Below are positions 42,206 to 54,339 of a DNA stretch of 64,000 bases, piece after piece (positions within the stretch are counted from its first letter, which is position 1; each line of letters starts with the position of its first letter). The DNA is taken from the NCBI GenBank assembly GCA_947034895.1, contig OX344762.1:72038981-72102980 (forward strand), given 5' to 3'. This DNA comes from Rhytidiadelphus loreus. Lineage: Eukaryota > Streptophyta > Bryopsida > Hypnales > Hylocomiaceae. The notes below the pieces were generated by a model. That model saw nothing but the letters and a program-made list of their open reading frames with translations, did no database searches and had not been told where the DNA came from. The position numbers were made by a program, and so were the translations under genes.

Positions 42206-42601
42206 AATTTCTTAAACAACAGGAAAATGCGTTGACGTGGCAAAGAAATGTGCTGACGTGGCATGCCACATCATCCTTACTAAATGCAATGTCAGATGCC
42301 ACCTCAGATGCCACCTCAGATGCCACGTCATGGACGGGCATGGATGAAAAAAAATCCTACATGGCTTCCCGCGCATGTGTGGCACTTAGGTGGCAGCCAC
42401 ATGGCGACCTTTCAGGACCCCGTTGACCCATGTTTTTTGTGATGTCTGGCGAAAAATTTGTGATGTTTAGCCAAATTTTCGATGTTTTTGGCATGTCTGC
42501 GCGGGACGCAAGTTTCAAGATGTCCTTACAGACGTAGAAAAACGTCAGCACAGACGTGCGGATGTCTAAATCTCAAAAAACACAGTTTTCTTATAGTGCA
42601 T

Positions 42602-43444
42602 AGACTATTCAAATTGTATCTCAAAAATGTTGCTAATGAATCCCCTTTGACTCTAAGCTAGATCCAACAGAGACTTTTATAGTTCATCAATAAGAACCAT
42701 GTTCAATTGTTCATTTGGGTGTCAATTATAGGTGTTGTTACCTTAAGATAATATCTTGCAAATAAGTATTTAAGTATGGTACCCATCATTAAAATATTTA
42801 GATTTTGTTGAAACTTGTTGGAAGTCAAAGTGGATTTCCAATTCTCCTTCTATGCATTCTTTAAACAATTCATGAATAAACTATGATATTTAAAATGTTG
42901 AAAATAAGTGTATCCAAAATCAACCCTAAACTCTAGTCCACAAAAGATGCTGTACATTTTAATCAAGAATCGAAATGAGATGGTTTTGCAACCAGCTGCC
43001 AGAATTGGGTGCAGTTGCCATAATTCTACTGTGCAAAAGTACAACCTTCAAAACAAACCCGAAAAATACTCTAAAACCCTGGGCCCCGGCCCAACCCTCA
43101 CTGGCCAGGTTGGTCGGGGGTTGAAGCCCGCGACGGGACTTGAAATCTCCATCGCTGCAACGGAGACATAAACCACGAAAGCTTTGAATGACTCCAGAGT
43201 TCTACAGTATTTGGGTGATCTATATTGTTGCCGCTGTGTTCGTCGCTCCGAGTTCTTGCTCACCACACTCCTGCTGTCTATCTCCTCCCTTCCCTTGCTT
43301 AATCTCATTCACAATCCTCATCTTTACCACCCCTTCACTTCCCCTACTCTCCGTCGCCATTGTCCCCGCAGTGCAGCGGCCTCGCAGTGTACAGGATTCT
43401 TCTCCCATTGCCACGCGCTCGCGATTTTTCACTCTGTGTGTGCT
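42602..43444 (+). promoter_or_regulatory. Upstream region of the GYF-domain gene
   Basis: This spans from the CACTA insertion to the GYF start codon. AT-rich to about 43.05 kb, then sharply GC-richer, with a pyrimidine-rich leader (43250-43440, many CTCC/TCTTC runs) that looks like a plant 5' leader. The CACTA element ends only about 850 bp upstream of the start codon. Confidence 0.45.
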
Positions 43445-46400
43445 ATGGCGGACTCCAAGAGCGACACCAAGGATGGCACCAGCAGCGGAGACGGGAGCTC
43501 GTTACGCGCGGAGCAGTGGAAAATGCGGGGTTGGCTTTTTCGTCCCTTTCCTTTCTTCCTCGCTGTTTTGCAGCTTGTCAATGTGCTTGACCTAGTGGAT
43601 AGGGTAGTTCGCGGTGTGGTTTCTCTGTGTTGCCGTGGTTAGTCAGGTCAGGAAGATTCTGATCTGCTCACTAAACCCTATTCTGAGGCGCGGTTCTATT
43701 CCGACGTTAATTCCGTTTCTGCCTCGATTTTAGGTTAAGACCTATAATTCTGCGACGAGCTGGGACGTTCTTTTGTGGCGAGTATGCGGTCATTGATTTT
43801 TCGTCATTTTCTTGGAATTTTAAATGACTTTTGGGAGTGAGAGATAGGCGTCCGGAGCTCTCATGTTTGTATTGAGTTGCAGACGTTGTTTCTTTCGATC
43901 TTTCGATAAGTGTATTTCACTGCGATGTTTCGCTTATTGGTTTTCTGCTGACTGATCGTGCGCTGCTGCTTTTTTTATGGAAGTTGAACTGTTGAACTTT
44001 CCCGTTGATTCTGTGATAGTGCGTAGGGTTCTGTTCCACTTTTTCTTTCAGGGTTTATGTCGCCTTCGTCCCTGAAGGACCTGTATCGTCTTGTCATGTA
44101 TAGTTAGGTCTCGGCACGAGTATGGTTCGTTTGTGAGTGGCGAGCTCGGCTTTAGGGTTTCAGAGTTTTCCTTCTGGCTTATGTGACCCGTGTATGTGTC
44201 GAGCGAGTCTTTCGGGCTTCTTGTGACCTGCATTTCCCATATTAGGTGTGAAGCTTTTCCTCTGTTTGGGGCTGTTCCATCGAGCTTGGAGTTTCGAAAT
44301 TTCCTCGCATTTAAAGCGTTTCAGATTTTACGTCCCGCTGCTAAAATTTTGCTTTAACATCCTTGATTTCATCTATCTGGTATTTGAGATGGTTCTCTAC
44401 GTGAACGCCCTGCTTTGCTCATGGAAGTTTACTGTTGGCCTGTTCAAGGTCCTTGTGGAGTCTTTCTCGAACCGTAGCTCACCCTTGATGTGTAGGAGGC
44501 TATCCGCTAGTGCAATGGTAACGCCTGTAGTGGCACACATGATCGTGCAGATGAAGGGAGCGGAACATCAGCCACGTCCAAGTTGGTTTCTGGACCCCCT
44601 GAATCAGAACCTAAAGGTATGATGCAGTTCGGTGCCATGTAATTTGATGTGATTCGGGTGCTTTGGGGATTCTGAAGGTGACAGGTGGACTGAGGTTGCA
44701 AGCGCATGCGGTTGATTTGATGTTGGGACTGTTTACGCAATTGCAGATTCTGGGAATCCGGAGAACATAATTCCACTTTCGCCGCAGTGGCTCTTATCAA
44801 AGCCTGGAGAGAATAAACCGCCAGCTCCATCCGGGGTACGTGAAGTTGACTCTTTGTTTGTTCGGTCTCGAACATTTCTGATGTCTGCATCTCCTTCCAC
44901 TAGCAAGAATTGTGGCTTTGTGGTCGGCGTCCCGTGTGCAACTCGTGGGGTTTGTGCATTTAGGTTTGTATATTTGGTGATCCTGGTATTCTGTGTGGAC
45001 CTCGGTTGAGTATGTCCCGGAGTCAGGACAGCCTCTAAGTTCCATCGCTGGTTTCATGTGCGTGCGTGGGTATGCGGTTGTCTGTCCACGTGTTTGTTTG
45101 AGGTTTGGGCTTTTGCGATGCTTTCGAGTTGCTCGGGGTCCTAACCTTGTGGGGTGTCCTGCTCAGGATCCTCCGCGCACGCCCGGCATACAGAGTCCAG
45201 GCTATGGAATGAACGATGCTCCAGGCAAAGATCGCTGGCGTAACGTAGAAGGGTCTCCTCACGATCCGAAGAGGACGAGAGACTGGTGGCGCACAATCTC
45301 CTTGGAGCGTGACGCGGACAGCAGTCGGCGCGAGCGTTGGAGGGAAGAGGAGAGAGAAAGCAGCACTAATCTGGCCCCTCGTCGAGATCGCTGGAAGGAA
45401 GGAGAGAGGGACACGATCGGGGACCAGAACACTCCGCAAGCCCAGAGCCGGCGACCTGGTAATGAGAGGTGGCCGGAAATGAACGCGGGCGGCGGGAGAG
45501 AGTCGTCGGACCCATTGAGGCGCGCTGCCTCCGACCGGTGGGCGGACACGCCGAGCCGCGAATCCAATTTTGATAGTCGTCGCGATAATAAGTGGAGCAA
45601 TCGTTGGGGTCCCGACGAGAAGGAGCGCGAGTTTCGTGGGAAATGGGTTGGGGATGGCGTGGACAAGGAAGGAGGAAAGGACGGGATGGACGGGGGTGGA
45701 TACCATCCGCGTCACATGCCGAATGCCCACAGCGTGGTGAGAGATGGCGATCGAGAGCGCGATCGGGAAAGAGAGCGGGAGCGCGAGAAGGAGAGGGAGC
45801 GCGAGCGCGAGAGAGAGAGGGAGAGGGAGAGGGAGAGGGAGCCCGACACATCTCGCCACGACCGAGCCTGGCGTCCTTCGTTTGCATCCCGAGGAAGAGG
45901 TGAAACTCCTCACCTGGGCAGTACTCCTCCGAAGATGGCTCCGGGTTTCCTGACGGGCCGAGGCCGAGGAGAGCCTTATGGCGTCGGTTTCACTGTGGGT
46001 CGCGGTCGTGGTGGCAACCTTCAGTCGGGACTTCTGCACGGACCTCCGCTGAGTCCCATCGGCTCTCCGTTTCCTGTGGATAAATGGGACGTCGGGAAGG
46101 AGAACGTTTTTCGGTATCCGCGTGTGAAGCTGCTGGACATCCATCGCAAGTGTGGTATTTTGTCGTTCCAGAAGTATCCTGATGGTTTTACGGAAGTGGC
46201 GCAACTGACCCAAAGCGATCCCGTGGAGCCCATGGCCTTCTTCCAGCCGGATGTGGACGAAGAGGTTGGTGATCTTGTCCCGCACTTTGGTTTCTTGGGT
46301 CGTGCTTCGGTAGATGTGTGGCTGCTGGGGTGAGTGAAGCCGTTTTGCATGATTCGGGTGTGAGGTTTTGGGTGTTTGTAAGACCTCCGAGCGACGATTA

Positions 46401-49400
46401 GTTGCAATGGTTTTGCGTTGTCGTTGTGTCTACCACCCGGAGATTTTGTGCTTATTGGATGGGTTACCTCAGTTGGGAGATTCGTTTATTGAGATGGTTT
46501 TGGCAAGAGTTTGATCGATGCTGTGTGGTGTTGCAGGGCATTCTTGAAGGGATCCGGAAGGGCGAGATCGTGAGTAGCGGTGCGGTGCATAATTCGGCCC
46601 CGAAAGATGGTTCGTTGAACCGAGTGATGCGGCAAGATTCACTGGGTCGGGGTCGGGGTCGCGGCCGAGGTGCAGGTATGTTTTGCGTAGCTGAATGTTT
46701 GTGAAGCAGCTGGAACCGTGGCAGCAGTGCTTGCATCCTGCGGGGTGACTGGATGGCGTGTCTGGAAGTTGGTCGTGTGCGAGTGCGGTGGACTTCATAT
46801 TATCGGTGTAGTGTATGGGTGGATAGGTTACTATGAGGTGTCGGAATGTGAGTTTGAGGGTTGTTGTTGGTCCTTGGTGTGTGTTAGTCACGTTTTTCTT
46901 TGGACGACGAGCGTGGTTGTTCCGTATTGAAGGGTGTCATTTCGTTCTATTGTTGGTTGGAGCAGTGGGCAAAGAAGATTCTGGGTTTGACGGCCACCGA
47001 GAAGACGACTTTTTCGACCAACCCGGTTTTGGGAACGCTCGGGGTGGGGACGGTGGAGCGTTTGACAAGCTTGCCGAGGCTCGTTTTGCGGATGCCGAGG
47101 AGTCTTGGGAGTCTCGTGCACGTATTGAGAGCAACACTGAGAACGATGGTATGCACGACTATGTCATTGTGCAGAAGTCTTTGAACCTGTTCTTAGAGCT
47201 GGTGTTTGTGCGGGTGTTGAATGCAATCCGTTGGACATATCACGCTATCCTAGTCATGTTTTGCAGACATTTGATTTATTGGTGAGGAAGTCTCCACAGC
47301 CGGGCGTGACTGAGACTACAACTAGTGTAGTCAGAGCACAGCGCACTGATCAGTTCGTGCTGGCGTGCGCGTTGTGTGGTTTGATCCTAATTTCCATTTT
47401 TTTTTTTTTTTGTCGCAGTTGCGAAAGACGAGAGTTCATGGCGGCGTGGCCGAGCAGGTGAGGAATCAGGTCCCGTGAGGGATGATGGAAACTGGAGGCG
47501 TGATCCTGGCGCTCGCAGTGACGGTGCCTGGCGGAAGTCCAGAGCAGGTGACGAAGGCGTGTTCTCGAGTAAGGACGAGAAGGCGGAAAGGCCCGATCGT
47601 GTGTCTGAAAGAGACGATCGCAGCAGCTGGCGCCGACCCGAGCAGGTACATTTGGCATGCTCTTGGTTCGCGCATTCCATCGGATGCGTCCTTGATCTGG
47701 CTGTTATCAGCGTTTTACGTCCAGCTGAGAACATCGCCATCTTCATTTCGTTTCGTTGGGTATTGGGTCTTTGGGTCTGGTGGCAAGTTTCCCGTCTTCA
47801 TGTCGTAGACTAAGTTCAGCTCGTTTTTTTGGCGGTGGACGGAAGGCTTGTGTCTGAGACTCTAATGGTGTGGTTTGGGCAGGATGATTCGAAGTCTGAA
47901 GCTGGCATGGCAGCGGAGAGGGGGTCTGCCATGCAGGCCAGACGTGCCGATCAAGAGGCGACCCTGGAGACGAAGGATGGTCCGTCTGTTGCTGGCAAGA
48001 CTGGACTAGCGGAGGTCCCAGTTCCGCACCACCAGGGCCCTGCTGGTGTCGGCGGTGTGGAAGCTCCCAAGGAGAGCCATTCCCCGGTCTCGACAGAAGC
48101 GCAGTTCGGTCAGGAACCCTCCCTGCAGCAAGTGTCTCCCGAAGACCTTTGCTTGCTTTACACGGATCCCCAGGGCGAAGTCCAAGGTCCTTTTCTTGGG
48201 GTTGACATCATTGGTTGGTTTGAGGCCGGTTTCTTTGGCCTGGAGTTACCTGTACGTCTGATGGATGCCCCGGATGGCACGCCGTTCAGTCCACTGGAGA
48301 ACATCATGCCCCACCTGAAGCCGGCAGTGAAAGTCCCTCCGGGTTTCAATTCGTTGAAAGGCGTTGCGGAGGAGGGCGGAGAGTCCTTCCACCTGAAAGG
48401 CGATGTTCAGTCGTCGGGTCTGAGCTTTCGTCTTCAGGACTCTTTGGGATCCGATGGCGAGGTGGACCGCAGGGGCAGCGGGTTCGAGCCGTCGTTGGAC
48501 ATCGATCTTCTCGGTTTGACGGATACGTCTAAGAATGTGTTAGGTGGTAATTTTCGACTGGGGCTGAATGGGAGAAGCTCGAGTAGCAAGGGTGGTGAGG
48601 GACCCTGCTCCTGAGACGCTAAGATGGTGTTGGGCTGTTTTGTACTGTTTTGCGGTTTGAGAGCGTGTGTAGGGTCCCGTTTGTTGTTGGGCCATGCGGG
48701 TAGGCATGTGAATCGAAGTTTGTGAATCTTGGTCGTTGGGATTGTGTGTGTATGGGGAGTGGAATGTTGTTTGTGGATAGTTTTGGTTGCGAATGCGGTT
48801 TAGGGTTGTTATGATGTGCTGATATCTGGAGTTTCCCCGTTCAGAAGTGGCAGCGGAGAAGCCTAATGCGAAAGGCGAGAAAGAAGTTGGAGCGAAAGGG
48901 GACGAGTCCGGTGAGCAGACCTATTCCATGCGGAAACGAATGTCAGCGTTTCCCCGTGTGGACGCGGATATTTCCGAGACTCCGACTGTGGATTTGGCCC
49001 ACCGCTTTCCCTCAAATGAAGGTCTCGGGTCGATGCCAGGTACGTCTGCGACTTGTGATGACGAGTGGCGAGGCTGATTACCCTTTTCTGTCCCAACCGC
49101 GTGACTGCATGCTTTGGTATATTCTGACTGGGTCTCGACGTTGGACTGTCGTTGGTTCGTTCTCTGTCAGCTTTCATGAGGTTCGGCTTGTACTGCATGT
49201 GAGAGTTTTAGAGGGTTCGCAGTCTGTAGTTTCTTGAATTCGAGGATTTCCTTTTTTATTATAATTTTGGGTTGGGAAGAACATCGCCCTCGGTAGATCT
49301 TGTGACAATTAGGTGTGAAGGGCACATTTGGTTTGTTGTGGCTTCAATTTTCTTGTTATGGTTTGTTGGTGTGGTTCGTTAGAAGAGACTAACGTGGAAA

Positions 49401-49898
49401 CGTTTCGGAACGCGTGGTGTGTTGACAGGACCCGCGTTTTCTGCATCCAAGGTCCCCCGATCGCCCTCCATGCCGAGTGATTTGCCGGGCATGTTGCAGA
49501 GCAGCCTGGGTCATGCGGTTCCGAAGGATCAGGCTTGGGGTGACAGTTTGATGCGAAACTTGTCATTAGATGCCCAGTATCCTCATATGGGTCTTCCTCC
49601 TTCGGGAAGTGGCATCGACCCAACGCACCTTGCCCAGCAACTGGAGCAACTGGAGATTCAGCACCTGCAGCGCATGGGTTCCACAGGTTCCGCGTTGCAG
49701 AGGCAGTTGTCTGGTGTCCCCCCATCGCCCCAATCCGCTCGCATGAATCTGGAGCAGCTGATGCGGCCAGGGGGTCTCCCTCCTCGTGACCATCCAGGTT
49801 TGAACCCGTTGCTTGGACAGATCCCTCCCCAGCCTCATCAAGCTCCGGCTCCGATCCCCCCGTCAGGTCCCGTCTTGGAGCAGCTTCTGCGGATGCAA

Positions 49899-49941
<43 letters not shown>

Positions 49942-52900
49942 TGCCAACACAGGTATGGCCGTGGTGGTGAAGTTGGGTTGTGATGAGAGTCGAGTTGGGT
50001 AGCGTCGAGTTGAGTTGGCAGTCATGGGTTGCATGTACGGTACATCAGGCGAGTGTGCGATTCGCAACTTTGAGGACCTGAGGAAGAGTTTTTTCCCTCC
50101 CTGGCGTGAGTGAGCTGTCTTGTGAACCAGTGCGGTCTTGGTACTGTTCGGACGCGACGTACACGATGGTCTTGTTTGCTGTACTGGAGTGGTCTGTGGA
50201 TTGGATGATCGTCCTGGTTGTGTTTGTAGATCAGTTGGAAATGGTGATTATGGGTTTCTCGAGTGCACCGCCAGGGTCTGAGATTTGTTGATGATGGTCG
50301 TCCAGGTATTGATCGAGCAGCTTCTGCGGAACCAATCTATGCCTCCACCTGCTCACTTCGATCATCTCCACCGGCAGGGTTCTGGACTTGCAGATCAGCT
50401 TTTGCTGGGTCGTCAGGCCCAGGATCCCCGTTTGGTGGATGCATCTGGTCCACACGTTTCCGGCAGGGAGTTCGAGCAGCTTATGTTGGCCCGTCAGAAC
50501 CATACGAGCCCTTCCCCGTTCGAACAGCTTCTGCGTCAGCGACACCAAGAGGACCAGCAGCAGCAGGTACTTGGGTTTCCGTTGTGCGTGTGCTTGGGTT
50601 TTTCTTTGATGTTTTTTTCCGATGGTCCGAGATGCCTGGCACGGTGACCCGTTGTGGAGTCAGGAACGTCTGCAACAGTGCGTCGTTAACGGAGAGATGG
50701 CGAGAAGCTGATGCTTGCAATTTGTGTTGGCGGTGTTTCGATGCTGTTTGTGACGAGTTTGGTGTTTGAGCAGATGCTGCAGTTTGGATTGCCGGTGCCT
50801 CAGTCGCACCAGACTTTGGAGGACATGCGAGTTTCGGGTGTGTGGGAAGTCGACGAGTTCGGTCAGTTTGTGAAGCGCACCCAGTCTCCTGCTCCTTTGC
50901 GAACCTTTGAGGCGTTCCAACATCAGCAACAGCAACAGCAACAGCATCAGCATCAGCATCAGCAACAGCAACAGCATCAGCAGAGGCTGCAGAACCAGCA
51001 TGGTTATCCTGCCCAACTGCAGCAAGAGCCGCAAGACGTGTATGGATACGAGCAGTCGTTGCTGATGGATCACGGTGTGATGGATTCCCGTGTGCCGATG
51101 AACATGGTCGATCCGAACATGTTGCGTCGCGAGCGTAGTACATCTGGTATGTCCGGCATGGTTGGAATGGATGGCGATCTGGTCGCTCAAATTCAGGAGC
51201 AGCAACAGCGTAAGCGGTCGGAGCGTCAGAACCCTTTACCTGGTTTTCTTGATTCCCCTGGAGGCTTTTCCGATATGGAACGTTTCCACCGTGATGTTTT
51301 CGACTTGAAGCAGGTTCAAGAGCGGCAGCAGCAGGTGGAGGCCGCGGCTGCAGCTCGCTTGTTGGGCCTGGGGACGACCCCCGGGTTGGAGTCCCTGGAT
51401 GGTCGTCCGAAGAGCGGCGAGAGGAGGTTGGCTCTTTCGGAGGGTGCCGGTACCAGCGCCCTCTTACCTGGTCTTCGTTGGCCCATCATGAACAACGAGG
51501 CCCCTGAGAAGCCCGACATTGTGCCGGAGAGAGGCCTTTTCCCGCCGTCTCTTGGTTTGTGGGGCCAGGAAGGTCAGGATTATGGTGTTTCTGAGTCCCC
51601 GATGCCAGGGGGTCCTCGCAGCGGGGCCTTGATGTCCGATCACGTTCCGAGCGCCGGAGAAACCCCGCGCTCGTCCGTGGCTAGCACCCCCCCTGAGTCT
51701 GGTCACATGCTGGGGAACTGGAATTTGTCCCACCTGCATTCCAGCGATGCAGTCCAATCGATCGACAGCCATTCGCACGGCGTGTCTGCGTCTTCGTTGT
51801 CCCAGGGCGGTTGGAAATCTGCGTCAGGTCCGAAGGCGAAGTCTATGTCCGAGATTCAGCAGGAGGAATCCGTTGGAAGGCCGGGGGGGGATCGGTCGAT
51901 GGTGGAGTCCGTTGTTCCATCGGCGTTAGGTGCAGGTGTGAGCTCCGCAGGGTTTGGTCCGTGGGCTGCCCCGTCCGTGCCTCAGCCGAAATCTCTGCGT
52001 GAGATTCAAGAGGAGGAATCCCAGAAGACGTCTGTTCCTAAGATTGGCGCTCCGGAGGGCGTTCCTTCCCAAATCAGCGCTGGCATGTTCGGTCAGAAGA
52101 GTCCGTCGAGTCGAGGTGCGGATCCTCCCGCGTGGGGAAATGTGTCTGCGCTTGAGAAAGGCGTGTCCCTGTCGGATGCGGTGGACGAGGCAGCGGTAGC
52201 TCCGGTGAGCCGTAAGAGCGTGGATCCTGAGTTGGTTGGTGTGAACCCGGCTTCGACTCCACTTGCATCGCAGGGCAGTTCTGGTTTTGTGGACGGCGAC
52301 TTCATCGAACCGAAGGAATCGAAGAAGAACAAGAAACGTGCGGCGAAGGCGAAGGGCACGCCTCCTTCTGGGAAATCCGCGGTTCCTGTTTCTGCGTCTG
52401 AGGTGTTTCCGGCGTCGTCACCATTGGCGTCGTCGAAGAGCATGCTGTCCCGTTCCGTTCAGTTGGAGGCTTCGGAGGATTCCTTGTCAGCCCCCCCTCC
52501 GGGCCCTTCGTTGGCTGACTTTTTGAATTTGGGCAGCGAGGCCGCGCCGAGTTTTCAGCCTCTTCCCGCGTGGTCCTCCACCCCCAACCGTCAGTCCCGT
52601 GTGGGTAAATCTCTGTCTCTGAAGGAAATCCAGGAGGCGGAGAAGAGAGCTCGTGAAGAGCAGGAAAGACAGAATCAGGTGCTTGAAGCCTCTCTGGCGT
52701 TGAAGAATGCTCCTGCTCCGTCCGCGAAGCCGATCACTTTGATGACGAGAAGCACGAGCGGAGGGGCTGCGTGGCAGCGTCCGGGCGTGGCGACCCCTTG
52801 GTCGCAGTCCGTGGTTGGTGGTCCGCAGGCCCGAGTTTCGACGAGTAGTGCCTCCAGCGGCGGTCCGGCCCCCCCTCGTTCGAAGGTGGGCGTTTTCGAA

Positions 52901-54339
52901 GATGACGACGATCTGTTTTGGGATTACGGTCAGGACGCGAAGCTGAGCGTCGGAGGCGTGAAATCGGCGACGAAATCTGAAGCGTAAGCATCCTTGTTGC
53001 TTGGATCGTGGTTTTGAAATGGCTGTCCTTGTGAAGTCGAGATTGAAATCACTTAGTGCCGCCATGAAGTCGCGTTGTGGACCAGCTCTGTGAGTTGTGG
53101 CGTCTGTATGGTTTGTGGTTGTAAGGGAAGGTGGTGGTTGTGTCGTTTGGTGATAATTTGTGTTTGATGTTGACTGCAGGTTGTCATTTTCATCGCTGGT
53201 CCCTGGGCATGGACAAATGAACAGGTCTATTCAGTCGAAACCCGTGACTTCCCCGGCGCCTTCGGTGTTTCGTACGCTTGCAGCCCCGGTGTCTGCTGCG
53301 AGAGCGAGTCCCGCGGACTTCCCTTCGTTGAGTGCAACCGCCGTTGGCGCGAAAGCTAGTTCGACGAAGGCCAAGAAGCCAGCAAGCAGTAAAGGTAGGT
53401 TTGACTATGCTGTGCGTCCCTGACGGTTTACGGGCTGTGCGTTGAATAAAGGAGCTGCGTGTCGTTTCAGATCGCGACTTTGAGCCTTTTAATGTTTTCT
53501 GTTAGTTTTCGAAAAGGGGATGTGGTTACTGATGAGACATGAGCGAATTGGTGGTTGGTTCGTTGGGCCGTTTCTTACTCGATGGGTGGTTATGGCATGT
53601 GTTGGTCCGAAGTGGTGGATTGAGATGTGAAGTGTAGCTGTGTATTCCGGTGAGTGACGGTGTTGCACTCTTGTTGACGGTCCAGTTTGTGTGACCTGTT
53701 GAGTTGGGGCAGGTCCAGCAGTGAGTCCGGAGGTGAAGGCGTTGAGGCAATGGTGCGAGAGTCAGTTGAAGAAGTTGAGCATGAACGAAGGTATGTTGGA
53801 AGTATGATTTGGAAGGCTCGAATGAATTGGTTTGTCGTGACGTGTGTTGTAGGCTTGGCAGGAAGCCCGGGCTTAGCTGTGTACGTGTGCTGTGATTTTC
53901 AGATGTGAGCAACGTGGACTTTTCCATCGTGGATTTCTGCATCTCTTTGCCGTCTGTGAGTGAAGCGAGCGACTACCTTTCTCAGTACATGTCCACTCTC
54001 GCGGGAGTGAGCGATTCGCACGTTCAAGCGTTCAAGAAGGAGTTCGTGCGTCGGAAAGAGCAGTTGCCGAGTGATGGCAACGTGTCTTCGAGCGACCGCG
54101 AGGACACGGATGTTTTGGGTGCGAATGGGAAGCAGGTGGGTCGAAGCCAATCCGGTCGAATGGATATGGCCCGTTTGCTGAAGGAAGATACCTCGGGTGA
54201 GTTTGAGAGCACCTCCACTCCCGGCAGTGGAAAGAAGAAGGGCAAGAAAGGGAAGAAGGTTGTAGATCCATCGTTGCTCGGGTTTAGTGTGACGAGCAAT
54301 CGCATCATGATGGGTGAGATTCATCACATTGATGACTAG
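43445..54339 (+). CDS. EXA1: GYF-domain protein, EXA1 / GIGYF-like translational regulator
   Basis: Fifteen exons: 43445-43529, 44551-44616, 44747-44835, 45167-46264, 46537-46675, 46966-47148, 47419-47645, 47883-48591, 48845-49039, 49429-49952, 50306-50566, 50774-52983, 53180-53394, 53713-53790 and 53903-54339. All join in frame to 2,171 aa, longer than Arabidopsis EXA1 (about 1,700). In order: a conserved IPLSPQWLLSKPGE block (60s-70s), an Arg/Glu/Asp-rich region, an eIF4E-binding motif YPRVKLL (397-403) followed by EGIRKGEIVSSGA, the GYF domain (about 713-765; GPF at 731-733, W741, GFF at 745-747), Gln-rich stretches, three S-x-x-EIQ motifs (about 1549, 1599 and 1807), an acidic DDDDLFW motif, a RQWCESQL block, and a conserved C-terminus SVTSNRIMMGEI. 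GYF domains bind proline-rich ligands; relatives repress translation through eIF4E. The exon 1 donor (GTTGGC) is weak and is the least certain junction. Confidence 0.95.
45749..45842 (+). repeat. Coding purine microsatellite (Arg-Glu repeat) in the GYF gene
   Basis: A run of GAGCGC/GAGAGG hexanucleotides in exon 4 encodes alternating Arg and Glu for about 30 residues. The opposite strand is open as well, so long antisense frames here are artefacts of the repeat. Confidence 0.85.
49890..49943 (+). repeat. Coding CAG/CAA repeat (polyglutamine) in the GYF gene
   Basis: Exon 10 ends in about 17 consecutive Gln codons, mostly CAG with CAA interruptions. A second Gln/His run of similar size is at about 50920-50990 in exon 12. 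EXA1 relatives are Gln-rich in the same part of the protein. Confidence 0.85.

Larger units (their letters stand above)
38174..42598. mobile_element. CACTA-type DNA transposon, 4,425 bp, non-autonomous or decayed
   Basis: The left end CACTATAAGAAAACTGTGTT (38174) is matched by the inverted right end AACACAGTTTTCTTATAGTG (42598), a 20-bp or longer perfect terminal repeat. The element is flanked by an exact 3-bp duplication CAT (38171-38173 and 42599-42601), as expected for CACTA transposons. Subterminal regions are packed with GACGTCTA / ACATCTAGA motifs in both orientations, also a family trait. The interior (39764-41330) holds broken coding remnants on the minus strand and a nested TTAA element. 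No intact transposase is present. Confidence 0.92.

Noticed and set aside
45035..46285. 416-codon open frame on the minus strand
   Set aside because: It lies exactly antisense to GYF exon 4, where Arg/Glu/Asp repeats keep the other strand free of stops; the + strand has the conserved EXA1 motifs and splice sites.
49309..50067. Minus-strand frame of 252 codons
   Set aside because: Antisense to the CAG-rich exon 10 of the GYF gene; its alanine/valine run is the complement of the Gln repeat.
52487..53065. Minus-strand frame of 192 codons
   Set aside because: Antisense shadow of GYF exon 12 with low-complexity Arg-rich translation.
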